From NCBI RefSeq assembly GCF_013284035.1, contig NZ_CP054141.1, positions 992,001 through 1,056,000 of the forward strand: a stretch of DNA of 64,000 nt, given 5' to 3'. Origin of the DNA: Flavobacterium sp. M31R6 (GTDB lineage Bacteria; Bacteroidota; Bacteroidia; Flavobacteriales; Flavobacteriaceae). The notes beneath the pieces were generated by a model. It made no database searches. It worked only from the letters and a program-made list of their open reading frames with translations, and was not told the DNA's origin. Of the stretch, positions 34,346-44,200 are shown one piece after another. Position numbers and translations under genes: made by a program. Within the stretch, counting starts at the first letter, position 1. The number at the start of each line of letters is the position of its first letter.

Positions 34346-35587
34346 ATGGATTCCCAATTACCAATCAAACAAAGTTTCACTAAAGAAAGCTTAAAAAAGA
34401 AATTCAGGCTTTCTGAGTTTCTGGCCGAAAAAATTATTTCGTCGATTGCTTTTCTATCAATAGCAATTATTTTTCTGATTTTCATTTTTGTTTTCAAAGA
34501 ATCGTTGCCATTATTTAGTTTAGGTAGTGATGCTAAAGCAAAAACTGAAGCTCAAGTAACAACTGCAAATAAATCGGAATCTTACGGTGCTTCTTCAGAA
34601 GAGTTGAAACCTGAGTCATATGGAGCTGATACAGCTGAGGATTTAAAACCGGAATCTTACGGTACGGAAACAACAGAGGAATTAAAACCAGAGACTTATG
34701 GTTCCGAAACTGCAGCAAAAGATGATTTGAAACCGGAAAGCTACGGAGACACTCCAAAAGAAGATTTAAGTGTTGCGCCGGCAGGTGAGATGATGAATGC
34801 AGAATCCCAAAACAAAGAGGGATCGGATAAAACTTGGAGCACTTTTTTTAGTACTGAGTGGGTTCCTGTTTCAGATAATCCGAGGTTTGGATTAATTGGT
34901 TTGTTAATAGGAACTTTGAAAGTGACTATTATTGCCATGCTCATTGCGGGTCCATTGGCAGTATTGGCCGCTTTGTTTACCTCTTGTTTTGCTTCCAAAA
35001 GAATCAAAGAAATCATAAAGCCTATTATTGAAATGCTTGCCGCTTTTCCATCGGTGGTTATTGGTTTTTTTGCATTGATGGTTTTGGCTAGCTTTTTTCA
35101 GGATGTATTTGGATATGATTCCAGATTAAACGCTTTTATCGGTGGGGTGGCGATGGCTTTGGCCGCTATTCCAATTATTTATACGATTTCGGAGGATGCG
35201 TTGGCATCGGTTCCAAAAACTTATACCGAAGCAAGTCTGGCATTGGGTGCCAGTAAATGGCAAACTGCTTTTTTTGTGGTTTTACCGGCGGCAACTCCAG
35301 GTATTTTTGCCGCATTACTGCTAGGAGTTGGAAGGGTTTTTGGTGAAACAATGATTGCATTGATGGCTACCGGAAATGCAGCTTTACTTTCTGCTAATCC
35401 TTTTGAAAGTGTGCGTACGTTTGCTGCAACAATTGGTTCTGAAATGGCCGAAACTGTATTTGGAGAAACGCATTACAGTGTTTTGTTCTTTATTGGGTCA
35501 TTACTTTTTATTTTCTCTTTCGCCTTAAATGCTGTGGCTGAGTTTTATGTAAAAGGCAAATTATTGAAAAAATTCCAAGGAAAATAA
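34346..35587 (+). CDS. pstC: Phosphate ABC transporter permease PstC, with a repeat insertion
   Basis: First membrane subunit of the Pst importer. It is 413 residues, versus about 300 usual. After the first helix (about 30-50) comes a soluble region (51-175) that holds five repeats ending in (S/P)E(S/T)YG at residues 77-81, 89-93, 102-106, 115-119 and 130-134, most preceded by a (E/D)LKP linker. The permease domain then starts near residue 185 and holds the coupling motif EASLALGASKWQTAFFVVLP. The repeats would lie in the periplasm. Reading frame and codon use are continuous, so this is a true insertion rather than a fusion by assembly error. Confidence 0.94.
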   Translation: MDSQLPIKQSFTKESLKKKFRLSEFLAEKIISSIAFLSIAIIFLIFIFVFKESLPLFSLGSDAKAKTEAQVTTANKSESYGASSEELKPESYGADTAEDLKPESYGTETTEELKPETYGSETAAKDDLKPESYGDTPKEDLSVAPAGEMMNAESQNKEGSDKTWSTFFSTEWVPVSDNPRFGLIGLLIGTLKVTIIAMLIAGPLAVLAALFTSCFASKRIKEIIKPIIEMLAAFPSVVIGFFALMVLASFFQDVFGYDSRLNAFIGGVAMALAAIPIIYTISEDALASVPKTYTEASLALGASKWQTAFFVVLPAATPGIFAALLLGVGRVFGETMIALMATGNAALLSANPFESVRTFAATIGSEMAETVFGETHYSVLFFIGSLLFIFSFALNAVAEFYVKGKLLKKFQGK

Positions 35588-35589
35588 TT

Positions 35590-36534
35590 ATGGATAAAGT
35601 TATAAATGAATCAGAAAATCACTTTTTTTCCGGTAAAAAAAGTACTTCGGAAATAAAAGGAAAAATTTTCATTGGTATTACTCAATTAGCTGTAATCCTA
35701 ATTATTGCCATTCTTTTTATTATTTTGGGAATCATAATTTACCAAGGAAGAACTAAATTCTCATGGGAATTTATATCTACTTTCCCAACAAACGGAATGA
35801 CCGAAGGGGGAATTTTCCCAGCTTTGATAGGCACTTTTATTTTAGTGATTGTTATGTCTATTGCGGCAGTTCCTTTTGGAACAATTACCGCACTTTACTT
35901 AACGGAATACGCCAGTGAAAATTCCAAATTTGCGGCTGCGGTACGATTTTCGGTTCGTACTTTGGCGGTAGTGCCATCGATTATATTTGGTCTTTTTGGT
36001 CTTGGATTTTTTATCCAATTTTTGGGAGCTGGTGCCGATACTGTTTTTAATGATGGGCAATTGCGTTGGGGCCAACCCAATATTCTATGGGCGAGTTTAA
36101 CGATGTCTTTATTGACTCTTCCAGTTATCATTGTTTCTGTTGAAGAATCCTTGAAAACTATCCCTCGTGAATTAAGGGAAGCCAGTTTGGCACTTGGCGC
36201 AACGAAATGGCAAACCATCAAAAAAGTAGTGCTTCCAGGTTCTGTTTCCGGAATTATGACAGGAACTATTCTTGCCGTGAGTAGAGGTGCTGGTGAGGTA
36301 GCCCCAATATTATTTACGGGTGCGGCCTATTATTTGGCTACGCTGCCAGGATCTTTGAGTGATCAATTTATGAATTTAGGATACCACGTTTACATTATGT
36401 CAACTCAATCTTCGGATGTGGAGAAGACGATGCCAATACAGTTTGCCACAACTTTAGTATTGTTAATTTTGACACTGTCACTAAACGTTGTTGCCGTAAT
36501 TATTAGATCAAGAATTAGAAGAAAAGCAAAATAA
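35590..36534 (+). CDS. pstA: Phosphate ABC transporter permease PstA
   Basis: Second membrane subunit of the Pst importer, 314 residues with six or so helices. The PstA marks are GGIFPALIGTFILVI (about residues 74-88), PFGTITALYLTEYA, and the coupling motif EASLALGATKWQTIKKVVLPG. It begins two bases after the pstC stop and is 48 bp before pstB. No repeat insertion like that of PstC is present. Confidence 0.96.
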   Translation: MDKVINESENHFFSGKKSTSEIKGKIFIGITQLAVILIIAILFIILGIIIYQGRTKFSWEFISTFPTNGMTEGGIFPALIGTFILVIVMSIAAVPFGTITALYLTEYASENSKFAAAVRFSVRTLAVVPSIIFGLFGLGFFIQFLGAGADTVFNDGQLRWGQPNILWASLTMSLLTLPVIIVSVEESLKTIPRELREASLALGATKWQTIKKVVLPGSVSGIMTGTILAVSRGAGEVAPILFTGAAYYLATLPGSLSDQFMNLGYHVYIMSTQSSDVEKTMPIQFATTLVLLILTLSLNVVAVIIRSRIRRKAK

Positions 36535-36582
36535 GACTTAGTTCAACTAAATAGATATTCTTTTAGATATAAAAAATATACA

Positions 36583-37341
36583 ATGAAAGACATAAAAATA
36601 AAAGTTAATGATTTGTCATTATACTATGGTGAAAAGAAGGCGCTGAATGAAATCACAATGGATATTCCATCCAATAAAGTGACAGCCTTAATTGGACCTT
36701 CGGGTTGTGGGAAATCTACTTTTTTGAGATGCATCAACAGAATGAATGACTTGATTCCAAGTGTTTCCATTACTGGTCAAATGTTAGTGGAGGAAGTTGA
36801 CATCTACGATAAAAATGTGGATGTAGTTAATATCCGAAAGAAGATTGGGATGGTTTTCCAAAAGTCGAATCCTTTTCCTAAATCTATTTATGAAAATATT
36901 GCTTACGGACCTCGTATCAATGGGATAAACAATAAAGCGGAATTGGATGAAATTGTAGAAAAATCATTGCGTCAGGCGGCGATTTGGGATGAGTTGAAAG
37001 ATCGTTTGGAAGATTCTGCATTGGGACTTTCTGGAGGACAACAGCAACGTTTGTGTATTGGAAGAACGTTGGCGGTAAGTCCAGATATTATTTTGATGGA
37101 TGAACCAGCAAGTGCCTTGGACCCAATCTCTACTTCAAAAATTGAGGAGTTGATACACGAGTTAAAAGAACAATACACAATCATTATCGTGACGCACAAT
37201 ATGCAACAAGCGGCTAGAACGAGTGATCACACTGCTTTCTTTTATATGGGTAATTTAATAGAAATGGGAAAAACAAATTCTATTTTTACCAAACCAATGC
37301 AAAAACAAACGGAAGATTATATTACAGGAAGATTTGGTTAA
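36583..37341 (+). CDS. pstB: Phosphate ABC transporter ATP-binding protein PstB
   Basis: ATPase of the Pst importer, 252 residues. Walker [10 protein letters not shown] is at 38-46, then [11 protein letters not shown] (typical for PstB), Q-loop [19 protein letters not shown], signature [13 protein letters not shown], Walker [14 protein letters not shown] and the switch His in [10 protein letters not shown]. The Asn-Pro-Phe-Pro-Lys stretch separates PstB from other ABC proteins. Within the pst operon, 99 bp before phoU. Confidence 0.97.
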   Translation: MKDIKIKVNDLSLYYGEKKALNEITMDIPSNKVTALIGPSGCGKSTFLRCINRMNDLIPSVSITGQMLVEEVDIYDKNVDVVNIRKKIGMVFQKSNPFPKSIYENIAYGPRINGINNKAELDEIVEKSLRQAAIWDELKDRLEDSALGLSGGQQQRLCIGRTLAVSPDIILMDEPASALDPISTSKIEELIHELKEQYTIIIVTHNMQQAARTSDHTAFFYMGNLIEMGKTNSIFTKPMQKQTEDYITGRFG

Positions 37342-37440
37342 TGGTTTTAAGTATATTAGTTTTGGTATGATAGTTGATTTAAACTATTGAACTTTTAGAC
37401 TATTAAATTTATAAACTTCTACAATTTTAAACAAAATACA

Positions 37441-38121
37441 ATGGCAACACATTTCGAAATGGAACTAGATAATTTAAAAAGTATTATTAAAAAAATCGGA
37501 AAATTGGCTGAAGGCCAAGTGAGCGAAGCAGTCAAAATACTTTTACAGGAACCGGAAGCCGCTGAAGGAAAAGTCATAAAAAAGACCGAGAATAAAATTG
37601 ATAAATTAGATGTCAAAATAGACGAAATCTGTCAAAGTATTTTTGCTTTGAAACAGCCTGTTGCTTCTGATTTGCGTTTTATTATGTCGGCAATGCAAAT
37701 CAGTAATGAGATTGAACGAATAGGGGATTTATCTATTAGTATCGTTAAAAAAGCAAAAAACATAAAGGAAAAACACGATTTGATCTTAAAGTTCGATATT
37801 GGCGATATTGCAAGGCAAGTTGAATTAATTACGGCTAAAACCAACAATTGTTTTTCTGAGCAAAACGGTAAAGCAACCGGAGAGATATTCGTTTTAAATA
37901 AGGACATAAGAAATAGCTGTGAAGATGCCATTCATGATATTATCAATGAAATGAAGGTGAATTCTAAAGCTGTGGTATCAGGGACCAATTTGGTTATTGT
38001 TTTGAAACATTTGGAACGCATTTCTGAGCATTGTACCAATATCGCGGAGTACGTTTATTTTACGGTTAATGCCAAAATTATCAAACACGATAAATTCGAT
38101 GATTTGAGATCGGAAGACTAG
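37441..38121 (+). CDS. phoU: Phosphate signalling protein PhoU
   Basis: A 226-residue all-helical protein made of two PhoU repeats (about 10-100 and 115-210). Conserved segments are IDEICQSIFALKQPVASDLR and RIGDLSISIVKKAKN in the first repeat, and LVIVLKHLERISEHCTNIAEYV in the second, with E-x-x-x-D-type metal sites. PhoU links Pst transport to the kinase and represses the regulon when phosphate is plentiful. It is the last gene of the operon and is closed by a strong terminator. Confidence 0.95.
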   Translation: MATHFEMELDNLKSIIKKIGKLAEGQVSEAVKILLQEPEAAEGKVIKKTENKIDKLDVKIDEICQSIFALKQPVASDLRFIMSAMQISNEIERIGDLSISIVKKAKNIKEKHDLILKFDIGDIARQVELITAKTNNCFSEQNGKATGEIFVLNKDIRNSCEDAIHDIINEMKVNSKAVVSGTNLVIVLKHLERISEHCTNIAEYVYFTVNAKIIKHDKFDDLRSED

Positions 38122-38154
38122 TTTTTCTTTCAGAATTTAAAGAGTATAAATTTT

Positions 38155-38190
38155 AAAAAGTCGGAACATTTGTTTGTTCCGACTTTTTTG
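38155..38190 (+). terminator. Terminator of the pst-phoU operon
   Basis: A perfect 10-bp stem AGTCGGAACA / TGTTCCGACT, loop of about 6 nt, then TTTTTT. The strongest terminator in the phosphate block. It rules out a start for the next gene upstream of it. Confidence 0.9.
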
Positions 38191-38260
38191 TTTTTGCAAT
38201 GATGATATTTTCTTTAAATTCAATTGTTTAACTTTATGCTTTGACTTCTATTTAATCCTT

Positions 38261-39271
38261 ATGAAATGTTTTTTGCTACCTTTCTTTTTACTATTTTGTA
38301 TTGGATTGTACAGCCAAAATGACACGCTATATTTTAAAAACAAAGAAATGATGGTTGGGAAAGTGAAAAGTATGTCAAATAATATACTTATTGCTGAAAC
38401 TAAATATAGTGATCAGGATTTTAAAATTGAATTTGATAAAGTGGAAAGACTAATTTTAGTCAATAAATATTCTATTTATTTAGTTGATGGCAGTAGTTTT
38501 TACGGTACATTAAAATCAAATAAGGATAATGAAGTTACGATCACTTTTGGGGATTTAACACAGGATGTAAGGGTTAATAAAATAGTCAGGTTGAATAAAA
38601 TTGAAAATGGTTTTTGGAAACATTTTACAGGCTCATTTGATTTTGGATATAACTTAACAAAAACAAATAATAGTCAACAATTAACTTTTGCCTTACAATT
38701 GAATTATATTAGTGAAAAGTGGATTCACACCATTAAATATGATGAATTGAACACTGTTCAGGATGATGTTGAAGATATTGAAAGAGTGGATTTGGAGTTG
38801 GACACTAAAAAATATTATAAAAATAATTGGTTTTTTAATTCAAATTTTTCTTTTTTGTCAAATACAAGTCAATCCATAAAAGGAAGATATAGTCCAAGTT
38901 TGGGTATGGGGAATTATTTGGTCAGAAATAATAAACTTTATTTTTTGGTTGGAGGAGGCTTGACTTATAATATTGAAAAGTATTTTGATTCTGCAACAGA
39001 CAAAAATTCATTTGAAGTGGTTTTGTCCACAGAATTTAATATGTTTAATTTTAAAGATATCAATATAAACACATCTATTTTAATGTTTCCTAGTTTGTCC
39101 GAAAAAGGTAGATTTAGAACAGATATTGATTTTTCATTCAAATATGATTTGCCCTTAGATTTTTATATAAAATCGTCTATCAGTGCCAATTATGACAATC
39201 AACCTTCACAAAATACAACAAAATTGGATTATGTTTTTTCAACAGGATTTGGTTGGAAACTAAAACATTGA
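38261..39271 (+). CDS. DUF481-like outer-membrane barrel protein
   Basis: From ATG 38261 the protein has 336 residues with a signal peptide (MKCFLLPFFLLFCIGLYSQ). A small beta domain follows at about 28-120 (VGKVKSMSNNILIAET, YLVDGSSFYGTLKS), then a barrel of the DUF481 (YdiY-like) type with GSFDFGYNLTKTNNSQQ and a C-terminal GFGWKLKH. These are predicted salt- or stress-induced outer-membrane proteins of unknown role. The frame is open upstream to 38174, but that part runs over the phoU terminator and has no signal peptide, so 38261 is the better start. It lies just after the phosphate operon; no phosphate operator was seen in front of it. Confidence 0.8.
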   Translation: MKCFLLPFFLLFCIGLYSQNDTLYFKNKEMMVGKVKSMSNNILIAETKYSDQDFKIEFDKVERLILVNKYSIYLVDGSSFYGTLKSNKDNEVTITFGDLTQDVRVNKIVRLNKIENGFWKHFTGSFDFGYNLTKTNNSQQLTFALQLNYISEKWIHTIKYDELNTVQDDVEDIERVDLELDTKKYYKNNWFFNSNFSFLSNTSQSIKGRYSPSLGMGNYLVRNNKLYFLVGGGLTYNIEKYFDSATDKNSFEVVLSTEFNMFNFKDININTSILMFPSLSEKGRFRTDIDFSFKYDLPLDFYIKSSISANYDNQPSQNTTKLDYVFSTGFGWKLKH

Positions 39272-39356
39272 TTTTTTCTTTCGTATATCAAATGAACATA
39301 AAAAGGTTTTATTGTCTTATAAAAACAAATAAAAACAAACTTAGAGTAATATTATT

Positions 39357-40418
39357 TTAGAATATTTTGAAGAGTTCTTCCCAATTTACTGTTGTTTCTA
39401 TTTCAGGAAGTCCTTTGAATTGCTCTATTTGCGAAAGATTTTCAATTCTAAAGGCTTCTTGGGTTGCATAAGGTACTAAGCCTTCATTTTGCAGTTTTTC
39501 GGCCAGATAAATTTGTTCATATTGCCCGGGAGTGGGGATGAAAAATGCTTTTTTATGTAGTTTGACTAAATCCATTATGGTAGTGTATCCAGAACGGCAC
39601 AGTATTTTTTTGCTTTCATTGAAAGTTTGTTCCAATTGACGGGTTTTCATGAAATTATAATAAGTTACATTTCCAACTTGTTCCTTTTTTTGTTCGGCTT
39701 CGATAATGCCTTTTACGAAAACTACTTTTCCTTGAAATCGCTTTATCTCTTCGGTAAGATGGGCTTCCAGTAATCCGCGTTGTGGTTCCGGTCCAGACAG
39801 TATAATCATTAAGTCGTATTGAATAGGCAAGGCCATTTTGTGCATACGGCTCAATGGCCCCAGATAACGTAAGTTTAAAGAGTTGTTTTCCAGATGACCC
39901 AATTTTCCTGTGAGATTCAATTTTGCATTGACATCGGGTATCCAGCATGCATTGTATTTTTTTATAATATGTTGGTGTAATTTGCTGGTAATCCAAGTGG
40001 TATTTCCAGTCATTACATTCAATTGATGGGTGATAAATACCGATGGGATTTTGTTACTGAAAACCCCCAGTCGATTATCGGATATGATGCCGTCTATTTC
40101 ATATTTCTGAATCCATTTTTTCACGATTCTTTTTTCTTCCCTGATTGCCTCGATCATTTTTGGGAGGTTTTTCATCAGTTTCCATTTGAAGTTTTTGCCG
40201 TTTTTGGCATATTCAATTTGGTAGGAAGGCAATTCGAGGGTTTTTAAATAAGGGAATTCTTTTCGAAGTAACTCAAGGGCAACTCCATCTGAAGCAATTA
40301 TTGGGGTAAAATTATTTTCTTGTAATGCTTTAATAATAGGAATGCAGCGGGTAGCATGACCCAGTCCCCAATTCAATGGAGTTATCAAAATAGTTTTATT
40401 TTTAGAGTCTAAATTCAT
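39357..40418 (-). CDS. MurG/UGT-like glycosyltransferase (GT-B fold)
   Basis: A 353-residue enzyme with a GT-B pattern. It opens ILITPLNWGLGHATRCIPII, the glycine-rich acceptor loop near the N-terminus, and has CRSGYTTIMDLVKLHKKAFFIPTPGQYEQI, the donor-binding part of MurG-like proteins (about 275-305). The segment FVKGIIEAEQ lies between. No membrane helix or signal peptide. The acceptor and donor sugar cannot be told. Homologues in Bacteroidota are usually annotated only as glycosyltransferase. It has no clear operon partner. Confidence 0.85.
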   Translation of the reverse strand: MNLDSKNKTILITPLNWGLGHATRCIPIIKALQENNFTPIIASDGVALELLRKEFPYLKTLELPSYQIEYAKNGKNFKWKLMKNLPKMIEAIREEKRIVKKWIQKYEIDGIISDNRLGVFSNKIPSVFITHQLNVMTGNTTWITSKLHQHIIKKYNACWIPDVNAKLNLTGKLGHLENNSLNLRYLGPLSRMHKMALPIQYDLMIILSGPEPQRGLLEAHLTEEIKRFQGKVVFVKGIIEAEQKKEQVGNVTYYNFMKTRQLEQTFNESKKILCRSGYTTIMDLVKLHKKAFFIPTPGQYEQIYLAEKLQNEGLVPYATQEAFRIENLSQIEQFKGLPEIETTVNWEELFKIF

Positions 40419-40560
40419 GTGTCAGTCTTACAGTTTAGTTGTAAGGCGAAAGATACTGGATGCTTTGTTTTTTAATGTTTGCAATGTATTACTAAAAGAT
40501 TATTTAATTTAATAAATTGAGATTTTCTATGCTAAAATAGTATTGAAAAGCGGTAGTAAA

Positions 40561-40591
40561 CAAAAAAGGCTAACCAATTTGGATAGCCTTT
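40561..40591 (-). terminator. Terminator of the PBCV-adaptor-like gene
   Basis: AAAGGCTA pairs with TAGCCTTT, extended by CC/GG inside, and the A-run CAAAAAA at the left gives T on minus. Follows the stop at 40613. Confidence 0.8.
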
Positions 40592-40612
40592 ACAGTATTT
40601 AAAAAAACAAAA

Positions 40613-41185
40613 CTATTGTTTGATATAAGTTTTGTTTCCGTTTGAATTGATATAGTATTGGCCTCCCTGTGGGCCAGTATATACTTTTTTACCATTGTAT
40701 TCTCCAGTTACTTTATCTTTTGTTTTTGCTGCTGCTTCATTTTTGGCGCTGGCAGTTTTGTCTGTTGCTGTTTTTTTAGCTGCCGCTTTTGGATCTTGGG
40801 CTACTTTGGTTGCTTTGTCAGCTTTTGCTTTTGCTTCAGCTTTCGATTCTTTGGCATCTTTTACTTTCGAATTGCTAGATGTTGTGCTGATGTTTTTTTT
40901 AGCTTCTGTTTTTACTCCATCTTTAGCTGCTGTTTTCGGATCATTGGCCACTTTTGTTGCTTTGTCTGCTTTTGCTTTTGCATCTGCTTTTGTTTTTTCA
41001 GCTTCAGATTTTGTTTGTTTGGCGTCATTTACTTTCGAATTGTTAGATGTAGTGTTTACGCTTTTTTTAGCCTCTGTTTTGACTTCGTTTTTTGCTTCCG
41101 TTTTTACTTTTTCTTTCGCTTTGGTTTGACCGTAAAAAGTACCTGATGCAATAAATAGGAAGCTTAATAGCAATAATTTTTTCAT
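40613..41185 (-). CDS. Secreted Lys/Ala-rich repeat protein with PBCV-type basic adaptor domain
   Basis: A 190-residue exported protein. The signal peptide is 1-19 (IASGTFYGQ). The middle is two long low-complexity repeats (about 30-84 and 91-139), each with VKTEAKK, a (N/S)NSKV(N/K)DAK block, and AKADKATKVA-DPK. The last 27 residues, with KVYTGPQGGQYYINSNG, resemble the PBCV-specific basic adaptor domain, first noted in a chlorella virus. The repeats are highly charged and should be helical. Function is unknown; a DNA- or polymer-binding surface role is a guess. Confidence 0.8.
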   Translation of the reverse strand: MKKLLLLSFLFIASGTFYGQTKAKEKVKTEAKNEVKTEAKKSVNTTSNNSKVNDAKQTKSEAEKTKADAKAKADKATKVANDPKTAAKDGVKTEAKKNISTTSSNSKVKDAKESKAEAKAKADKATKVAQDPKAAAKKTATDKTASAKNEAAAKTKDKVTGEYNGKKVYTGPQGGQYYINSNGNKTYIKQ

Positions 41186-41249
41186 GTCTATTAGTTTTTA
41201 GATTAAACCTAAATTTACTACTTTATTTTTAATATTGAATTTAAAATAG

Positions 41250-44200
41250 TTAAAAATAAGCTCTAAGCTCCACGCTTCCAGTATGAATAGCGTCACTTGT
41301 TTCGCTTTTTCGGCCTTGGTAAACAAAATTTAAATCCAAGAACTTTGTCAAATTCATTTGAAACAGGGTTCTCCAGGTTACATTTTGTCCTCTTTGCAAT
41401 CCTTCCAGCATTTGGTATCCAGCCGAAGAAAATTCATTGCCCACAAAATCATTTTCATACAAAGAGACTTCTCCGTTTACGTTAAACTTGGAATTGCCAA
41501 CGTAACTAAAAGAAGTTCCAAATCGATTTTGGGTCAAAGTATCCAAGGTGCCAATTTGATTTTCCTTGTTTATGTATTCGTAGAAAAGATCTAAGCTAAC
41601 ATTCTTGGAGAAAAGATAACTAATTTTTGGAGTCCATAGATAACCTTCAATAGTATAGTTTTTTTCTGCAAATGTTTGTGATTCTGTTGCAGTTTGGATG
41701 GTTTTGGCCAGTATATCAAAAAGCCAGCTTTTTTGCAATAAGTGTTGGTATTGCAGTTGATGGAAACTGTTTTTGTTTTGGATGGTTCCAATGGACAATA
41801 AATTTTGGGTTTCGTTTTTTGTAAAAGTGTACGTAACCGAATTATCTCTTTTTCCTCTGTTGTACGATAAACTATTTGTAAAGGTTTTGATAAGCCCCAA
41901 AATATCTTCCGAAGACGATTCAAATGGATTCAGGACCAAATGTTCTCCGCTGTTTTTAATCTTTCGATCCATAATAAAGGAAGTCTGCATATAAAAATAG
42001 GACAGCTTTTTCTTGAACGAAGTACTATTTTGCCAAACAATAGGATTGATTATAAAAGACTGGGAGAATTTGTTTTGGTTGGTTTTGACGTAAATCTGAT
42101 TTGGTAAAAAGATTCTGGTGTAGGTCGCCAAATCAGAAAATGGGGCAATTTCAAATTCTTCCAAATCTTTTATTCCATTGCCATTGTAATCATTCCAAGT
42201 ATATTTTCCCTGTCCAGCAGGAACTTCCACATAAGTGTAATCTTGGAAAGGCATGGTTCCGGAATTGGTTTGATAGAGTGTATTGCTTTGAATCAATTTA
42301 TTGAAAAATTGGTCATTGTACAGCATTTTTGCATTTAGCGACGGAGTTGTTTTTAAAGCTGGATCGGTGTAATTCAATTGTCTGTAATTAACGAATAAGG
42401 ATATATCACGACTCTCAGTTTGAAATAATTTGGTTTGCAAATTATAACTGTTTGAGGTGTTTACTCTTTGCAATAAACCGTTTTGAACACTGTCGTTTAC
42501 TCTTTTTACATAACCCAATTGGACATAAACTTTGGTGCTGTCGCCATGTCCGGCATATATTCCGTATTCCGAAAAGCGTTGGCTTAGTAAAGAGAATTGT
42601 TGGGTTGCCTTGTTTTTTTCTTGATTGTCTTCAAAGCGTAAAGTACTACCAATCCAGTTTTTTTTGGAATTGTAGCGAACGTGCGAAAAGTTTCTTAAGA
42701 ACTTTGAAGTGTTTTTCAAGTCGTCACTTTTTAAATAACTCCCGTCGTTTTTGATACTCCAATCAGTAAATTCAAATCCTGCGTTGAGGTTGTTTTTTAC
42801 ACCCGAATACGTATTTGAAAGATTGAGTTTTTGGAAAGCATAGGTAATTGTGGCTATGTTTTTGGAGTTTTCATTCGGAATTAAATTAAAATTCAACCCC
42901 GTTCCCAATAAACTTTGGTCTCCAATTGTTGTAGTGTTTACATTCCAGTCTCGGTAGAATTCGATACTATTGATGCGCTCTACAGGTTTGAAATCGGCGT
43001 CTATGCCTTGATAATTGAAGAAAGCATCAATATTCCATTTTTTGGAATACAATCGCTGCTTGGCGTTAATTTCGCCCGACAATCCTTGATTGTTGGTGTC
43101 GTCTATCGAAGAGAATAAATTTTTATCGTTGTTACTGACGGCCAATTCAAAATCGACAGCAGTTTTTTCCGAAGGATTGTATTTTCCAAAGAAAGTGGCT
43201 ACTTGGGCTTTTATTGGAGCAACCAATTGTATAACCGGTTCGTATTTTCCCTGTGGAATTCCGTTTACTGGTGCAACATATTCAAATATTTTGTCAACAC
43301 TGGTAGGGTTTGTCAGTATGTAATTTCCTTTGGCTTGGCCAATTAAAGTAAATTGAACATTGTATAGCTCGTCATCGGGGTTTGTGGAATATTCGTAGAT
43401 AGTTGAAGCCCCAAGAATGTTTTTTTTATATTGTATTTTCTTTTCGTCATAGGTATCAGGAACGGCTGATGGAGCAACCATCATATTGGGATTGTCTCCG
43501 GCATTCGCCAAAATTTGAGCCTGCTCACTGGAAAGGTTTTGCTGTACGGGTTGGTTTTTTAAATCATTTTCGGAATATACGGCGGCTCCAAAATTCCATT
43601 TTTTGTCGGTATAACTTCCGCCGTCGTAGGTGATGAATCTCGTGTAATTGTTTTCGGAATATTGATATTCTACTACAATTCGCATTTCGGAAGTAATAGG
43701 GAATTGAGCGTTAAACACAATTTCCCCCGAATTATAATCAATAATATAGTCGAAGTTTTCGCCTCTTTTTAATAAAACGCCATTGACATAAACCCGCTCC
43801 GAACCGATGATGACCAAAACATACAATTCGCCATTTTTCCCAACCAATTTATAGGGTCCTTGATTTCCTTCCTGTCCTTTGAAATTACTGCTGGCATAAT
43901 TCCCAGTTACCAACCCGCCCGATGCGAAAACATTGGTCTTGCTGTCTTCATTTCCAAAATTAACAGTAGCAGACAATCCTTGTATTTTTTTGTTGAAAGT
44001 AAGAAAACGAGTAGTGTTGTTGCCAATAAAAACATCGCCTGCACGAACATTCCAACTATCGGTAAAAAGCTCCATGAAAATGTTGTCGTATTGGTTCAGC
44101 CGTTGTGAGTAACTGCCTTCTTGAACCGGAATATTTGTATCTTGAATCGAAGCTCGAATGCTGACTTTTTCGGATATTTTTCCCGTGATTTGAAAGTCTA

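Noticed and set aside
36535..36582. A separate promoter or Pho array before pstB
   Set aside because: No 11-bp phased hexamers or TAnnTTTG box seen in this 48-bp gap; more likely within the operon.
38174..38260. Upstream start of the DUF481-like gene
   Set aside because: It overlaps the phoU terminator (38155-38190) and encodes no signal peptide; the ATG at 38261 begins a proper one.
40658..41146. Two long Cys/Phe/Ala-rich plus-strand frames
   Set aside because: They are antisense shadows of the Lys/Ala-rich repeat gene, whose biased codons leave the other strand open.
42452..42754. Plus-strand open frames inside the 1143-residue gene
   Set aside because: Antisense to a continuous frame with a signal peptide and barrel-like sequence; no family features of their own.
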